64,000 nt of DNA from Chloroflexota bacterium (GCA_030607875.1 JAUWJD010000005.1:1-64000); one strand, 5' to 3'; shown: positions 9,830 to 20,298, counted from the stretch's first letter. The notes: generated by a model not told the origin, from the sequence alone. Numbers and translations: made by a program.

Positions 9830-10561
9830 ATGGAGTTCCACATTCTCTGTGAGCCCGAGGACATCGCACGGTACGTCTTTGTGCCGGGCAGCCATGCACG
9901 CGCGAAAAAGATCGCCGATCACCTTGACGAGACCCGGTTGGTCAGCGACAGCCGAGGCTACATGGTCTACACCGGAATGGTTGATGGCATCGTTATGACA
10001 GTATCGTCCACCGGCATGGGTGGGCCACAGATCGCCATCGGCATTGAGGAACTGGGCCACATGGGCGCAGACACCTTCATCCGTGTAGGCTCCTGCGGCA
10101 CCTTCCAGGATGATATCGACGTCGGCGATCTGATCGTTCCCACAGGCGTCTACCGCGGTGGGGCGACGGCGAACCGCTACCTCCCGCCGGCCTTTCCGGC
10201 CGCGCCGAACTGGCAAGTGCTCAGCGCGCTGGTCGAGGCGGCCAAGAAGCTGGACACCAAGGTCCACGTAGGCATCGGCTCGACCTGGGATGCCTTCTAC
10301 GCCCTGCCTGAGCCGCCACTCCCGGAGAGGCTGAAGCAGGCTGGAGTCCTGGCTGCGGAGATGGAATGCGACACGCTGTTCATCATCTCCAACTTCCGCG
10401 GCTGGCGCGCTGGCGCGATCCTGGCCAATGATGGTACCTCCACCGAGATCAAGCCAGAGTGGGGTGAGGAAGCCTTCCGCAAAGGCGAGGAACTGGAGAT
10501 TCAGATCGCTATCGAGGCCATGAAGAGCATCGCTCTGGCTGATGCCCAAGCAGGCATGTAG
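9830..10561 (+). CDS. Uridine phosphorylase-like nucleoside phosphorylase, copy 1
   Basis: VSSTGMGGPQIAIGIEEL, DTFIRVGSCGTFQ, EMECDTLFIIS. Confidence 0.9.
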   Translation: MEFHILCEPEDIARYVFVPGSHARAKKIADHLDETRLVSDSRGYMVYTGMVDGIVMTVSSTGMGGPQIAIGIEELGHMGADTFIRVGSCGTFQDDIDVGDLIVPTGVYRGGATANRYLPPAFPAAPNWQVLSALVEAAKKLDTKVHVGIGSTWDAFYALPEPPLPERLKQAGVLAAEMECDTLFIISNFRGWRAGAILANDGTSTEIKPEWGEEAFRKGEELEIQIAIEAMKSIALADAQAGM

Positions 10562-10586
10562 GCCGGTGCTCAGGGAGGTTATATCG

Positions 10587-11318
10587 ATGGAGTTTCACAT
10601 CCGCTGTGATGCAAAGGATATCGCACGGTATGTATTCACACCCGGTAGCCACGCGCGCGCCAAGCAGATCGCGGCGCATTTCGACGGCCCGCGGTTGGTA
10701 AGCGACAGCCGAGGCTACCTCGTTTTCACCGGCACTGTCGATGGCATCCCGATGACGGTCTCCTCCACCAGCATGGGGGGGCCCACGACCGCCATCTGCC
10801 TCGAAGAGCTCGGGCACATGGGAGCGGACACCTTCATGCGCGTCGGCTCATGTGGCACGTATCAGGAGTACGTGGACTGCGGGGACGTCATCATCTCCAC
10901 GGGCATCTTCCGCGCCGGCGGCACAGCCAACAACTACCTGCCGGTAGAGTTCCCGGCGGTGCCCAACTTCGATGTGACCACTGCCCTGGTGAATGCGTCC
11001 AAGAAACTGGGGCTCAGGGCCCACATCGGCCTCGGGTCAGCAGGGGATGCTTTCTATGCCCCGCGCAATCCGGCGATGCGCGAAGTACTCAAGCAGGCTG
11101 GGCTGGTCTCGGTAGAGATGGAGAGCGACACGCTGTTCGTCATCGCTGCGGTTCGTGGCTGGCGTTCCGGGGCGCTTTTCGCCTGCGACGGGACGGCGAC
11201 GAAAACCAAGCCGGAATGGTGCGAAGCGGCCTTTAAGCAAGGGCAGGAGAACGCCATCCGCATCGCCATCGAGGCCATGAAGAACATTGCCCTGGCCGAC
11301 AGGGCGGCGAAAACGTAA
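10587..11318 (+). CDS. Uridine phosphorylase-like nucleoside phosphorylase, copy 2
   Basis: Clear paralogue of the preceding ORF; ATG 10587 after AGGGAGG. Confidence 0.9.
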   Translation: MEFHIRCDAKDIARYVFTPGSHARAKQIAAHFDGPRLVSDSRGYLVFTGTVDGIPMTVSSTSMGGPTTAICLEELGHMGADTFMRVGSCGTYQEYVDCGDVIISTGIFRAGGTANNYLPVEFPAVPNFDVTTALVNASKKLGLRAHIGLGSAGDAFYAPRNPAMREVLKQAGLVSVEMESDTLFVIAAVRGWRSGALFACDGTATKTKPEWCEAAFKQGQENAIRIAIEAMKNIALADRAAKT

Positions 11319-11343
11319 ACCTTCTGCGCCTTGGCTGCTATGA

Positions 11344-11410
11344 GGCGCGTCCTTTTCCGCTGACTTCGGCTGATCTGTGATCAGCCGAAGTCAGCATGAC
11401 GCGCCGTTTT
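11344..11410 (+). terminator. Strong intrinsic terminator/attenuator hairpin inside the nucleoside gene cluster
   Basis: Perfect 17-bp stem GCTGACTTCGGCTGATC-TGT-GATCAGCCGAAGTCAGC (11359-11395), flanked by a second 8-bp pairing GGCGCGTC/GACGCGCC (11344-11351 / 11398-11405), then GTTTTT. Confidence 0.8.
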
Positions 11411-11441
11411 TGGTACCCAATTCGGAAGCTGAGGAGGATCT

Positions 11442-12371
11442 GTGCACAGAAGGAACGTGATTATCGATTGCGACACGGGTGTTGACGACGCCATCGCCAC
11501 CCTGTTCGCGTTGCGCTCCCCTGTGTTCAATGTTTTGGGGATCACCACCGTGGGCGGGAACGCTGCCCTGGAAAACGTGCTCCGCAACACACTGATAGTT
11601 GCCGAGCACTCGGGCAGGAAAGTCCCCGTGTACCGGGGCTGCGCACGGCCACTGCTCGTTCCGCTGGAGACGGCGAAGTACGCACACGGATCCGACGGAT
11701 TTGGTGACATCGGCTTTCCCGATCCGCACGGTACCGTAGAGGATGAGCACGCCGTGGACTTTCTCATCCGAACGTTCATGGACTCTGAAGAGCCTGTGGA
11801 TCTGATCACCCTGGCGCCGCTGACCAACGTGGCCCTAGCACTGATGAAAGAGCCGCGGCTGGAGGAACGCATCCACTCCCTGTTCATGATGGCCGGAGGC
11901 ATCAACGGCGGCAACGCCACCGCTGCGGCCGAGTTCAACGTATGGGTCGATCCCGAGGCAGCCGCCCTTGTCTTCCGCAGCCGTATCCCCAAGACCATGA
12001 CCGCGCTGGATCCGATCATTCAGGACGCCAAGATCACGGCGGAGAACGTGGAGAAGATTGAAGCAAACGAGTCTCCATGGTGCTGGATGGCAGGACGGCT
12101 GCTGCGACGCGGTCTGGAGCACTGGAAAGGCCCGGTGAGCCCCCCGGACGCAGCAGCGATGGGGGTGGCCATAGACCCCACCATTGCCCAAGGGCAGATG
12201 CACCACGTGGCCGTAGAAACCAAAGGGCAGTACACACGCGGCATGACCGTGGTGGATCGCCGGAAGTGGCGCGCCAAGCTGGTTGGAGAAAAGGCGAACG
12301 TCAACGTGGTCACGCACATCGATACGCCAAAGTATCGTCACCTGTTCTTGAGCACCCTGCTCGGAGAATAG
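11442..12371 (+). CDS. Inosine-uridine preferring nucleoside hydrolase family protein, copy 1
   Basis: GTG start; IIDCDTGVDDAIATLFAL signature, EFNVWVDPEAA. Confidence 0.9.
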   Translation: MHRRNVIIDCDTGVDDAIATLFALRSPVFNVLGITTVGGNAALENVLRNTLIVAEHSGRKVPVYRGCARPLLVPLETAKYAHGSDGFGDIGFPDPHGTVEDEHAVDFLIRTFMDSEEPVDLITLAPLTNVALALMKEPRLEERIHSLFMMAGGINGGNATAAAEFNVWVDPEAAALVFRSRIPKTMTALDPIIQDAKITAENVEKIEANESPWCWMAGRLLRRGLEHWKGPVSPPDAAAMGVAIDPTIAQGQMHHVAVETKGQYTRGMTVVDRRKWRAKLVGEKANVNVVTHIDTPKYRHLFLSTLLGE

Positions 12372-12405
12372 GCATAGCCACATAGCAGCTACAAGGAGAA
12401 GAGCA

Positions 12406-13251
12406 ATGAGTGCAAATTCGGAATGGCCGAAGAAGCGCCAGGAAGCGGCTGCCTACATTCGGTCCAAGTGCGACGTGGTGCCCCAGATTGGTCTCATCCT
12501 GGGCTCGGGGCTGGGGGCGCTGGCAGACGAGGTCTCCGGGGCCACGGTGATTCCCTACAACGACATCCCCAATATGCCGGTGTCGACGGTGGAGGGCCAC
12601 TCCGGCGAGTTCGTGATCGGCGAACTGGAAGGTAAGAAAGTCGTAGCCATGAAGGGCCGCGTGCACTTTTACGAAGGCTACACCATGCAGGAGGTGGCCT
12701 TCCCGACTTGGGTCATGCGCACACTGGGAACGACCCACCTGATCGTCACCTGCGCTGCTGGCGGGACCAATCGCTCATTCACTCCAGGGGATCTGATGAT
12801 CATCGTCGATCACATCAACTGGATGTTCAACAATCCACTGATCGGGCCCAACGATGACGAACTCGGACCGCGGTTCCCCAGCATGGGACTGGCCTATCCT
12901 TGGGAGCTGGTCGAGGTGGCGCAGAAGGCCGCTGAATCCGTGGGGATCAAGGTGCAGCGCGGCGTGTATATCGGTACCACTGGTCCCTGCTTCACGGCGC
13001 GTGCCGAGAGCCAGATCTACCGCCTGCTGCGCGGCGACGCGGTGGGCATGTCCACCGTACCGGAAGTCATCGCTGCTACTCATGCAGGGATGAAAACGCT
13101 GGGCATCGCCGCTATCACCGACGTGGCCACCGATCCAAAGGCTGGCCCGAGGGGCATCCTGACACACGAAGAAGTCCTCAGGGTGGCCAACCTGATCAAG
13201 CCCAAATTCATCAAGCTGATGAAGGCCATCATCCGCATGATGGAAGTATAG
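12406..13251 (+). CDS. Purine nucleoside phosphorylase (PNP/MTAP family)
   Basis: IGLILGSGLGALADEV, VEGHSGEFVIGELEGKKVVAMKGRVHFYEGY, VGMSTVPEVIAATHAGM. Confidence 0.93.
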   Translation: MSANSEWPKKRQEAAAYIRSKCDVVPQIGLILGSGLGALADEVSGATVIPYNDIPNMPVSTVEGHSGEFVIGELEGKKVVAMKGRVHFYEGYTMQEVAFPTWVMRTLGTTHLIVTCAAGGTNRSFTPGDLMIIVDHINWMFNNPLIGPNDDELGPRFPSMGLAYPWELVEVAQKAAESVGIKVQRGVYIGTTGPCFTARAESQIYRLLRGDAVGMSTVPEVIAATHAGMKTLGIAAITDVATDPKAGPRGILTHEEVLRVANLIKPKFIKLMKAIIRMMEV

Positions 13252-13293
13252 GAACCATCCGCAACATAATCTACATGGGAGGAGCACCGAACG

Positions 13294-13773
13294 GTGAAGG
13301 TATATTGTGCCGGGCCACTGTTCACGCCCTATGAGCGCGAATTCATGTCCAGGTGCGGGCAAGCGCTGCGTGAACACGACATCGATGCTTTCGTACCACA
13401 CGAGAGCCCCAAGCTGAAGATCCCCAACGATACCCGCAGTATGCAAAAGCGGGTCTTTGACAACGACTTTGAGGCCATCACCGAAGCCAATGCCATCCTA
13501 GCGGTGGTCAACGGTCCTGAGGTTGACGATGGAACGGCGTGCGAGCTCGGCGTCTTCTACGCGCTGATGCAGGATGACCCCACGAAGAAGGGCATTGTCG
13601 CCCTGCAACAGGATTGGCGCACGCAAGAGCCTCCCGGAGAAGGAAAGGGGCTCAACGCTTTCGTGCTGGGCTGCCTGCTCAAGGTGGGCACCATTTGTCA
13701 CTCCTTGGAGAACGCCGTCGCTCAAATCGTGGCCTGGCAAGCAGAGCTGGAAGGCAGGGGAGGCGCGACATGA
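13294..13773 (+). CDS. Nucleoside 2-deoxyribosyltransferase family, copy 1
   Basis: VYCAGPLFTPYEREF, DDGTACELGVFYAL. Confidence 0.85.
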   Translation: MKVYCAGPLFTPYEREFMSRCGQALREHDIDAFVPHESPKLKIPNDTRSMQKRVFDNDFEAITEANAILAVVNGPEVDDGTACELGVFYALMQDDPTKKGIVALQQDWRTQEPPGEGKGLNAFVLGCLLKVGTICHSLENAVAQIVAWQAELEGRGGAT

Positions 13774-14375
13774 AGATCTACTTCGCCGGCCCCCTGTTCA
13801 CGCCCTACGTACAGGAGTTCATCTCGAGGCACGCCCAAATCCTGCGGGACAATAACATCACCCCCTTCGTGCCGCACGAGAGTTTCAAGCCTCAGGTGAC
13901 GCCTGAGATGGTGGAATCATTGGTAGAAAAGGGGCTGCTCACCCGGGAGGCCCTGGAGCAACACTCTGCGACGGAGCTGGTGGTGGGACTGATACGCAAG
14001 CGAAAGGTGAAGCGCGAGGAACTGGGCCTGCCGCCGGTGACACCAGAGGTGATCTTTGACAAGGACATGGACGGGGTGGCCAGCGCCAACGCAGTGGTCG
14101 CCTTGCTAGACGGCACGCAGGTGGACGACGGCACGGCTTGCGAGATCGGTATCTTCTATGGGTTGATGCGCAACGATCCCACCAAGAAAGGCATCGCTGC
14201 CTTGATGACCGATTTCCGGGGCTTGCGCAGAGCGGGCCGTGGCTATGGCATCAACCTGTTTGTGCTGGGCGTCATCGAAGAGTGTGGCAAGATCTTTGAT
14301 GACTTTGATGACCTTGTGCAGCAACTCAAGGCGTGGGAACAGGAACTGGAGGCTGAGGGGCGTGGGACTCGCTAG
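13770..14375 (+). CDS. Nucleoside 2-deoxyribosyltransferase family, copy 2 (with insertion)
   Basis: IYFAGPLFTPYVQEF, DDGTACEIGIFYGLM; 4-nt overlap with copy 1. Confidence 0.85.
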   Translation: MKIYFAGPLFTPYVQEFISRHAQILRDNNITPFVPHESFKPQVTPEMVESLVEKGLLTREALEQHSATELVVGLIRKRKVKREELGLPPVTPEVIFDKDMDGVASANAVVALLDGTQVDDGTACEIGIFYGLMRNDPTKKGIAALMTDFRGLRRAGRGYGINLFVLGVIEECGKIFDDFDDLVQQLKAWEQELEAEGRGTR

Positions 14376-15624
14376 CAGGCTTGGTCGAGCAGCCATTTCC
14401 TATCTGGGAGAAGCGCGCAAGTTCAATCGAAACGTTCGCCTCTTGCTCCTTGCCTCCGTGCTTAGTTGGATTGCTCAGGGTATCTTCACCGTGGATTTCA
14501 ATCTCTACATCCTGTCACTGGGGATCGAGCCTTACGTCCTCGGAGGGATCCTGAGCGCGGGACCTTTTGCCCATGCACTGGCCTCGATCCCCGTGGGTTT
14601 CCTCGGTGAGCTCTTCGGCTACCGGAAGGCCTTTGCCGCGATCTATGGACTGGCAGGCCTGTCCCTACTGGCTCAGGTTGCTACGCCCAACCTCAGCATC
14701 ATCGTCGCGGGCGCGTTCATGGCAGGTCTGGCCTTCTCGGGGGACTTTGTAGTGCGGCTGCCATTTCTGGCAGCAAACGCTGACGACTCCAGACGCCCCC
14801 ACGTGTTTAGTTTCAGCACCGTGTTAGGCGCCGTCTCATTCTCCATCGGCTCTCTCTTCGCTGGCTATATGCCCAACTGGCTATCCCGGATCACGCCTGA
14901 TTTGACCACCAGCTACCGCTACACCTTGTACTTTGCTGGAGTGCTCACCTTGCTAGCGGTGATCCCCGCTTTGATGATACGGGACGAGAAGCCGCAGCAG
15001 AGGAAAAAGATCAGTCTCCACCCTTATCTCTGGGGCATCGACCGCTTCACCGTGCAGACAGCAACCGTTGAGTTGTTCATCGGCCTGACCATGGGCCTGA
15101 TCGCCCCATTCATGAACGTCTTCTACATCTACCGGCTGGGGACAAGCCGTGAGTTCTTTGGCACAGTAGCGGCACTTGCGGTCGTGCCGACGATGATTGC
15201 TACAGCCCTTGGACCAGCGATTGCTAAACGCCGAGGCAACATCGGCACAGTCCGAGCAGCGCGCTTTCTGGTTCCCGTTGCCACGTTGCTCATGGCCCTA
15301 ACTGCCGACCCGTACCTGGGAACAGGCGCCTATTGGGCCTACAGGGCTCTGTTCATGATGTCCCAGTCGATCTGGTTCGTATTCGTCATGGAAGCAGCAG
15401 CTCCACGGGCAAAGGCTGCCACATCGGCCTGGCTCGAGATTACCTTCTGGCTGGGCATGGGGCTGGCGGCTCGTGTCACGGGATCGCTCCTGGCCCGGTC
15501 TGATTATGTGCTGCCATTCTACCTGTCCTCCGCGGCTGCTATAGTGACCGGAGTCCTCACCCACCTCTGTGCGCGTGCCTGCAAGGTACGGCCCGTAGAG
15601 GGCAAGAAGGCCGTTCACACGTAG
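14362..15624 (+). CDS. MFS transporter
   Basis: 12-TM type hydrophobicity; GTG start overlapping previous stop; location in nucleoside island. Confidence 0.75.
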   Translation: MGLASRLGRAAISYLGEARKFNRNVRLLLLASVLSWIAQGIFTVDFNLYILSLGIEPYVLGGILSAGPFAHALASIPVGFLGELFGYRKAFAAIYGLAGLSLLAQVATPNLSIIVAGAFMAGLAFSGDFVVRLPFLAANADDSRRPHVFSFSTVLGAVSFSIGSLFAGYMPNWLSRITPDLTTSYRYTLYFAGVLTLLAVIPALMIRDEKPQQRKKISLHPYLWGIDRFTVQTATVELFIGLTMGLIAPFMNVFYIYRLGTSREFFGTVAALAVVPTMIATALGPAIAKRRGNIGTVRAARFLVPVATLLMALTADPYLGTGAYWAYRALFMMSQSIWFVFVMEAAAPRAKAATSAWLEITFWLGMGLAARVTGSLLARSDYVLPFYLSSAAAIVTGVLTHLCARACKVRPVEGKKAVHT

Positions 15625-15694
15625 CACGTGTGAACAGACGAGCAAGGCTTGGACCAAGGCCCACGCACGGCACGTCTCAGAAAGCAAGTGCAAC

Positions 15695-17464
15695 ATGGCA
15701 ACTGAAGCTAGAACCCAACGCGTTGAAGCCGCTCGAGGGGATCGCCCCCTGGATCTCCTGATTCAGGGCGTCAACCTCGTCAACGTCTACACGCGGGAGG
15801 TCTATCCCGCAGAGATTGGCATCTCCGGTGGTTATGTCGCCTATGCAAGCCCGGATGCCTGGTCCGGTCCTGAACCGGCCCAACGCTTCTCTGCCCGGGG
15901 CAAGCTCGCTGTGCCTGGCCTGATTGACTGTCACATGCACATCGAAAGCAGTATGATGAGCCCACCCCGGTTCGCGGCAGCCGTTTTGCCGCACGGCACG
16001 ACCACTGTCGTGGCTGACCCTCATGAGATTGGCAACGTCCTGGGCCTGCGCGGTGTGCGCTACATGCTGGACGCAACCGCCGATTTGCCACTGCGCGTCT
16101 ATGTTCAGGTGCCTTCCTGCGTACCCGCAGTGCCCGGCCTAGAGACAGCAGGGGCAGAGTTCGGGGCGACAGAGGTAGCCGAGATGCTTGCCTGGGACCG
16201 GGTCATCGGTCTTGCTGAGGTCATGGACTATGTGGGAGTCGTCCAGCAATCGCAGCGTATGCGCTGCATCCTCAACGTCGCCCTCGAGAGAGGAGCCGTT
16301 ATCAGCGGCCACTGCCCTGGCCTGCGCGGACGCGAGCTGGCTGCCTACATGATGGCTGGCCCCTTGTCCGATCCCGAAACGAGCAACCGTGACGAACTAC
16401 TGGAGAAGCTGCGGACAGGAATGACCGTTGAGGCCAAGGTATCCAGCTTCTCGGAGAGCATCTCAGCAGTAGGTGACATCGTACAAACACTGGGCAGCGT
16501 GCCTCCTAATGTCGTCCTGTGCACAGATGACATCTGGCCGGAAGACCTACTGCATTTCGGGCACCTGGACAACGCGGTACGCCACGCAGTTGATGCGGGG
16601 TTGCCACCCATCGATGCAGTGCGCGCCGGGACACTGAACAATGCACTGCGGCATCGCCTCCACGACTTGGGAGCCATCGCTCCGGGCAAGCAGGCGGATA
16701 TCCTTCTGGTCAAAGACCTGGAGGCATTTGAGGTCGATGAAGTCTTCGTAGCGGGTGAGCTCATCGCCCGTGGTGGGAAGATGCTCATCGACCTGCCCAC
16801 GGCCTGCTCCGAGTTGGAACAGGAGAACACCGTTCACCTATCCCACCCGCCTGTGCGCGAAGACTTCCTGATACGTGTCAGGCCAGGGCGCCGGACAGAG
16901 CAGCTAAGAGTGATGACCATGGAGCCAGGCGGCCTGAGGGGCCTGGACATTGTCGAACTGCCTGTCCACGACAGCACTGTGGATTTCTCTGGCGCCGAGG
17001 AGCTGTGTCTTGTTGCGGTCCTCGAACGCCACGGTCGCACAAAGAACCGTGGCCTGTCGCTGGTACGAGGTATTGGGCTGCGCAAGGGCGCTGTCGCGAG
17101 CACGGTTGCGCACGACTCGCACAATCTCCTGGTCGTGGGGAGGAACGCGGAAGACATTTTCGTGGCTGCCAGCGAACTGGTGAGCTGCGGCGGAGGCATC
17201 TGCTGCACGCACAACGGCCAGGTGTTGGCGCTGCTGCCGCTGCCCATCGCCGGGCTGATGAGCCCACTCCCCCTGGCGGACCTTGTACCCATCATGCAAA
17301 AGCTCAACCGGGCACTGCAAGGCCTAGGCTTGGCCATTGATCAGCCCCTCAAAGCCATCCTGGGCCTGGCCTTGCCGGTCATCCCCCACTACAGCGTAAC
17401 GGACATGGGGCTGGTGGACGTGGATCGTCAAGTCGTCCTGCCCATCTGGGCGGATGAGGAGTAG
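15695..17464 (+). CDS. Adenine deaminase, copy 1
   Basis: PGLIDCHMHIESSMMSPPRFAAAVLPHGTTTVVADPHEIGNVLG; C-terminal DSHNLLVVG and MGLVDVDRQ. Confidence 0.92.
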   Translation: MATEARTQRVEAARGDRPLDLLIQGVNLVNVYTREVYPAEIGISGGYVAYASPDAWSGPEPAQRFSARGKLAVPGLIDCHMHIESSMMSPPRFAAAVLPHGTTTVVADPHEIGNVLGLRGVRYMLDATADLPLRVYVQVPSCVPAVPGLETAGAEFGATEVAEMLAWDRVIGLAEVMDYVGVVQQSQRMRCILNVALERGAVISGHCPGLRGRELAAYMMAGPLSDPETSNRDELLEKLRTGMTVEAKVSSFSESISAVGDIVQTLGSVPPNVVLCTDDIWPEDLLHFGHLDNAVRHAVDAGLPPIDAVRAGTLNNALRHRLHDLGAIAPGKQADILLVKDLEAFEVDEVFVAGELIARGGKMLIDLPTACSELEQENTVHLSHPPVREDFLIRVRPGRRTEQLRVMTMEPGGLRGLDIVELPVHDSTVDFSGAEELCLVAVLERHGRTKNRGLSLVRGIGLRKGAVASTVAHDSHNLLVVGRNAEDIFVAASELVSCGGGICCTHNGQVLALLPLPIAGLMSPLPLADLVPIMQKLNRALQGLGLAIDQPLKAILGLALPVIPHYSVTDMGLVDVDRQVVLPIWADEE

Positions 17465-17470
17465 GCACAC

Positions 17471-19213
17471 ATGGCAGACTACAGCAGGCTGCTTCGAGTG
17501 GCCAAGGGTGACGAGCTCGCTGACCTGGTGATTCGCAATGCGACGCTGGTCAACGTCCTGACGCGCGACGTGCATCCGGCCACGATCGGCATCTGTGAGG
17601 ACACCATCGCTTACGTCACCGATCCCGACGACGGGCGCTGCGAAGGGCGCCAGGTGGTGGATGCCACCGGGATGTGGGTGGCACCGGGGCTGATCGACAG
17701 CCACATGCACATCGAGAGCACCCACGTCACGCCGGAGCATTTCGCCAACGCGGTGCTGCCGCACGGCGGCACGACGGTGGCGCAGGATCCGCACGAGATG
17801 GCAAATGTCCTGGGCATCGAAGGCGTGGATTATATGCGGCGCGCCTCACGGAGGCTGCCACTGCGCGTGCTCACACTCGTTCCCACTTGTGTGCCTGCCG
17901 TTCCTGAGCTGGAGACCTCGGGGGCCTGTTTCACCGCAGAGGAGGTGGAGGCCTTGCTGGACGACCCCGATACCATCGGATTGGCCGAGGTGATGGACTA
18001 CTGGGGCGTGATCCGCCAGTCGCCGCGCATCAGCGAAATCGTAAAGGTGGGCCGGCAACGCGGCGTAATCCTCACCGGGCACATCCGCGGGCTCGGAGGC
18101 CGAGAACTGAACACCTACCTGGCTGCCGGGATCGATTCCGACCACGAGCGTTTGACACCAGAGGGCATCCTGGCACGCAGCCGGCTGGGCATGACCGTGG
18201 AGATCTGCTGCTCCATGCACCGGGACAACGTAGCCGAGGCCGTGGCAAGCTGGCGCCAGCGGGGACACCTGGAAGAGATTGTGTTTGTCACAGACGATAT
18301 TCCCCCACACGAATTAGTCCAGGAAGGGCACCTCGATCGGGGCGTACGCAAAGCCATCGCCCTGGGGATGAGCCCTGTTGATGCGCTACGCGCAGCCACA
18401 CTCATCCCCGCTCGGCGCCTGCGTCGCTACGATCTGGGGGCCGTGGCACCCGGTCGCACAGCGGATTTGCTGGTGCTGAGCGATCTGCGCTCCTTCAAAG
18501 TGCACATGACCATCACAGCGGGAACCATCGTGGCGCAGTACGGCGCAATGATTCAGCCTGCCGAATCCCAGTGCCCACCCCCAGAGGCAACACTAGCGTC
18601 GATCCATCTGGCTCCGCCCACCGCAGATGGCTTTGCGGTACGGGGCACAGGACATCAAGTCCTGGCAAGTATTCTCACACAGCGAGGGCGTGGCCTGGAG
18701 AGTCGCCTGCTACCACTCAGCGGTGGCATGCTCTCATGGGAGCAAGACCCCGACCTGGCTTTGGCAACGGTCTGGCACCGGCACGGCCACAATGACAACC
18801 GCAATGCAGTGCTGATCTCCGGAACCGGGCTGCGGTCTGGCGCACTGGCGACAACGTACGCTCATGACTGCCACAACCTGGTCATCGTCGGCAGGAGCGC
18901 ATCGGACATGGCTCTGGCGGCACGCACGTTGATCGAGGTGGGTGGGGGCTACGTGGCCGTATCCGACGGGCACGTGCTTGCCCTGGCGGCACTGCCGGTG
19001 GCCGGCATATTGGCCCAGCGCCCCGTTCCCGAATTGGCGCAGGACTTTCAAGCCTTCATCGAAGCAGCGGCTGGCCTGGGCGTCACGGAGAATCCCATCG
19101 GCCTGGTCACCTCGCTGCCTCTGCCCGTGGTACCGAGCTTCCGTCCGACCGACGTCGGGCTGGTGGATGTAGAGCGCCAGACAATCATCCCCGCATTCGA
19201 GTTCACAAACTGA
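17471..19213 (+). CDS. Adenine deaminase, copy 2
   Basis: APGLIDSHMHIESTHVTPEHFANAVLPHGGTTVAQDPHEMANVLG; tandem paralogue. Confidence 0.92.
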   Translation: MADYSRLLRVAKGDELADLVIRNATLVNVLTRDVHPATIGICEDTIAYVTDPDDGRCEGRQVVDATGMWVAPGLIDSHMHIESTHVTPEHFANAVLPHGGTTVAQDPHEMANVLGIEGVDYMRRASRRLPLRVLTLVPTCVPAVPELETSGACFTAEEVEALLDDPDTIGLAEVMDYWGVIRQSPRISEIVKVGRQRGVILTGHIRGLGGRELNTYLAAGIDSDHERLTPEGILARSRLGMTVEICCSMHRDNVAEAVASWRQRGHLEEIVFVTDDIPPHELVQEGHLDRGVRKAIALGMSPVDALRAATLIPARRLRRYDLGAVAPGRTADLLVLSDLRSFKVHMTITAGTIVAQYGAMIQPAESQCPPPEATLASIHLAPPTADGFAVRGTGHQVLASILTQRGRGLESRLLPLSGGMLSWEQDPDLALATVWHRHGHNDNRNAVLISGTGLRSGALATTYAHDCHNLVIVGRSASDMALAARTLIEVGGGYVAVSDGHVLALAALPVAGILAQRPVPELAQDFQAFIEAAAGLGVTENPIGLVTSLPLPVVPSFRPTDVGLVDVERQTIIPAFEFTN

Positions 19214-19248
19214 CTTTTGAGGATCTTGCTGATATCGAGGAGGAAACG

Positions 19249-20172
19249 ATGAATAAGCGACCGAGAGTGACAGTCGTCGGCAGTTTCAACACCGACCTCG
19301 TCTCCCGCACACCGCGCATGCCCGTTCCGGGTGAAACGATCCTGGGAGGGCCATTCCACATGGGCCCGGGAGGCAAAGGAGCCAACCAGGCCGTCGCCGC
19401 TGCCAGATTGGGCGCCGACGTGACTATGGTGGTCAAGCTGGGTCAGGACATCTTCGGTGACCAGGCCGAGGCGAACATGATCAAGGAGGGAATCCGGCCA
19501 GGCTTCATTTTCCGATCCGCGGAGACGCACACTGGCGCAGCACTGATCATGCTGGATGCGCAAGGCGAGAACATGATTGTGGTGGCCGCGGGAGCCAATA
19601 ATCTGCTCAGCCCGGAGGACGTCGACAAAGCCGAGGAAGCCATCCGCCAAGCTGATGTCCTGTTGGTGCAATTGGAGATTCCGCAGGAAACGGTGGCTCG
19701 TGCCATTCAGATGGCCCGTGAGAGCGGAGTCAAGGTGCTGCTCAACCCGGCACCGGGTCGCGAGCTGAGTGGAGAACTGCTGGGGATGGTTGACGTCTTG
19801 ACCCCCAACGAGACGGAGACGCAAATCGTTTCCGGCTTGCCAGTCACCGATCTGAAAGAAGCACAGATCGCAGCACGACAGCTCCTGGACAGGGGCGTCG
19901 GCGCGGTGGTGGTCACACTGGGCGCCCAGGGCGCGTTGGTAGTCACGCCAGCCGGCGTTGAGCACGTGCCAGGCCTGCAGGTAGACGTGGTCGATACCAC
20001 CGGAGCGGGGGATGCGTTCAGCGGCGCGCTGGCAGTTGCGCTGGCCGAGGGCATGGAACTCGCGCAAGCTGTCGCTTTGGCCAACGCCGCAGCCGCCCTG
20101 CAGGTGACCAAGATTGGGACAGCGTCGGCGATGCCCTACCGAGACGACGTAGATAAACTCATGGCCGACTAG
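19249..20172 (+). CDS. rbsK: Ribokinase / PfkB family carbohydrate kinase
   Basis: VVGSFNTDLVSRTPRMPVPGETILGGPFHMGPGGKGANQAVAAARLGADV and DTTGAGDAFSGALAVAL. Confidence 0.9.
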   Translation: MNKRPRVTVVGSFNTDLVSRTPRMPVPGETILGGPFHMGPGGKGANQAVAAARLGADVTMVVKLGQDIFGDQAEANMIKEGIRPGFIFRSAETHTGAALIMLDAQGENMIVVAAGANNLLSPEDVDKAEEAIRQADVLLVQLEIPQETVARAIQMARESGVKVLLNPAPGRELSGELLGMVDVLTPNETETQIVSGLPVTDLKEAQIAARQLLDRGVGAVVVTLGAQGALVVTPAGVEHVPGLQVDVVDTTGAGDAFSGALAVALAEGMELAQAVALANAAAALQVTKIGTASAMPYRDDVDKLMAD

Positions 20173-20298
20173 TTCCCGGCGCGCACGTCGACGCGCGCAG
20201 CTCCGGCGACAACCGAGGACGCTTGCCCCAGAATGCACCGCGGTGCTCCACGCTTCACCCGGAGCTTGGTGTGCTCTGGTCTCAAGAGAGGATATGAC

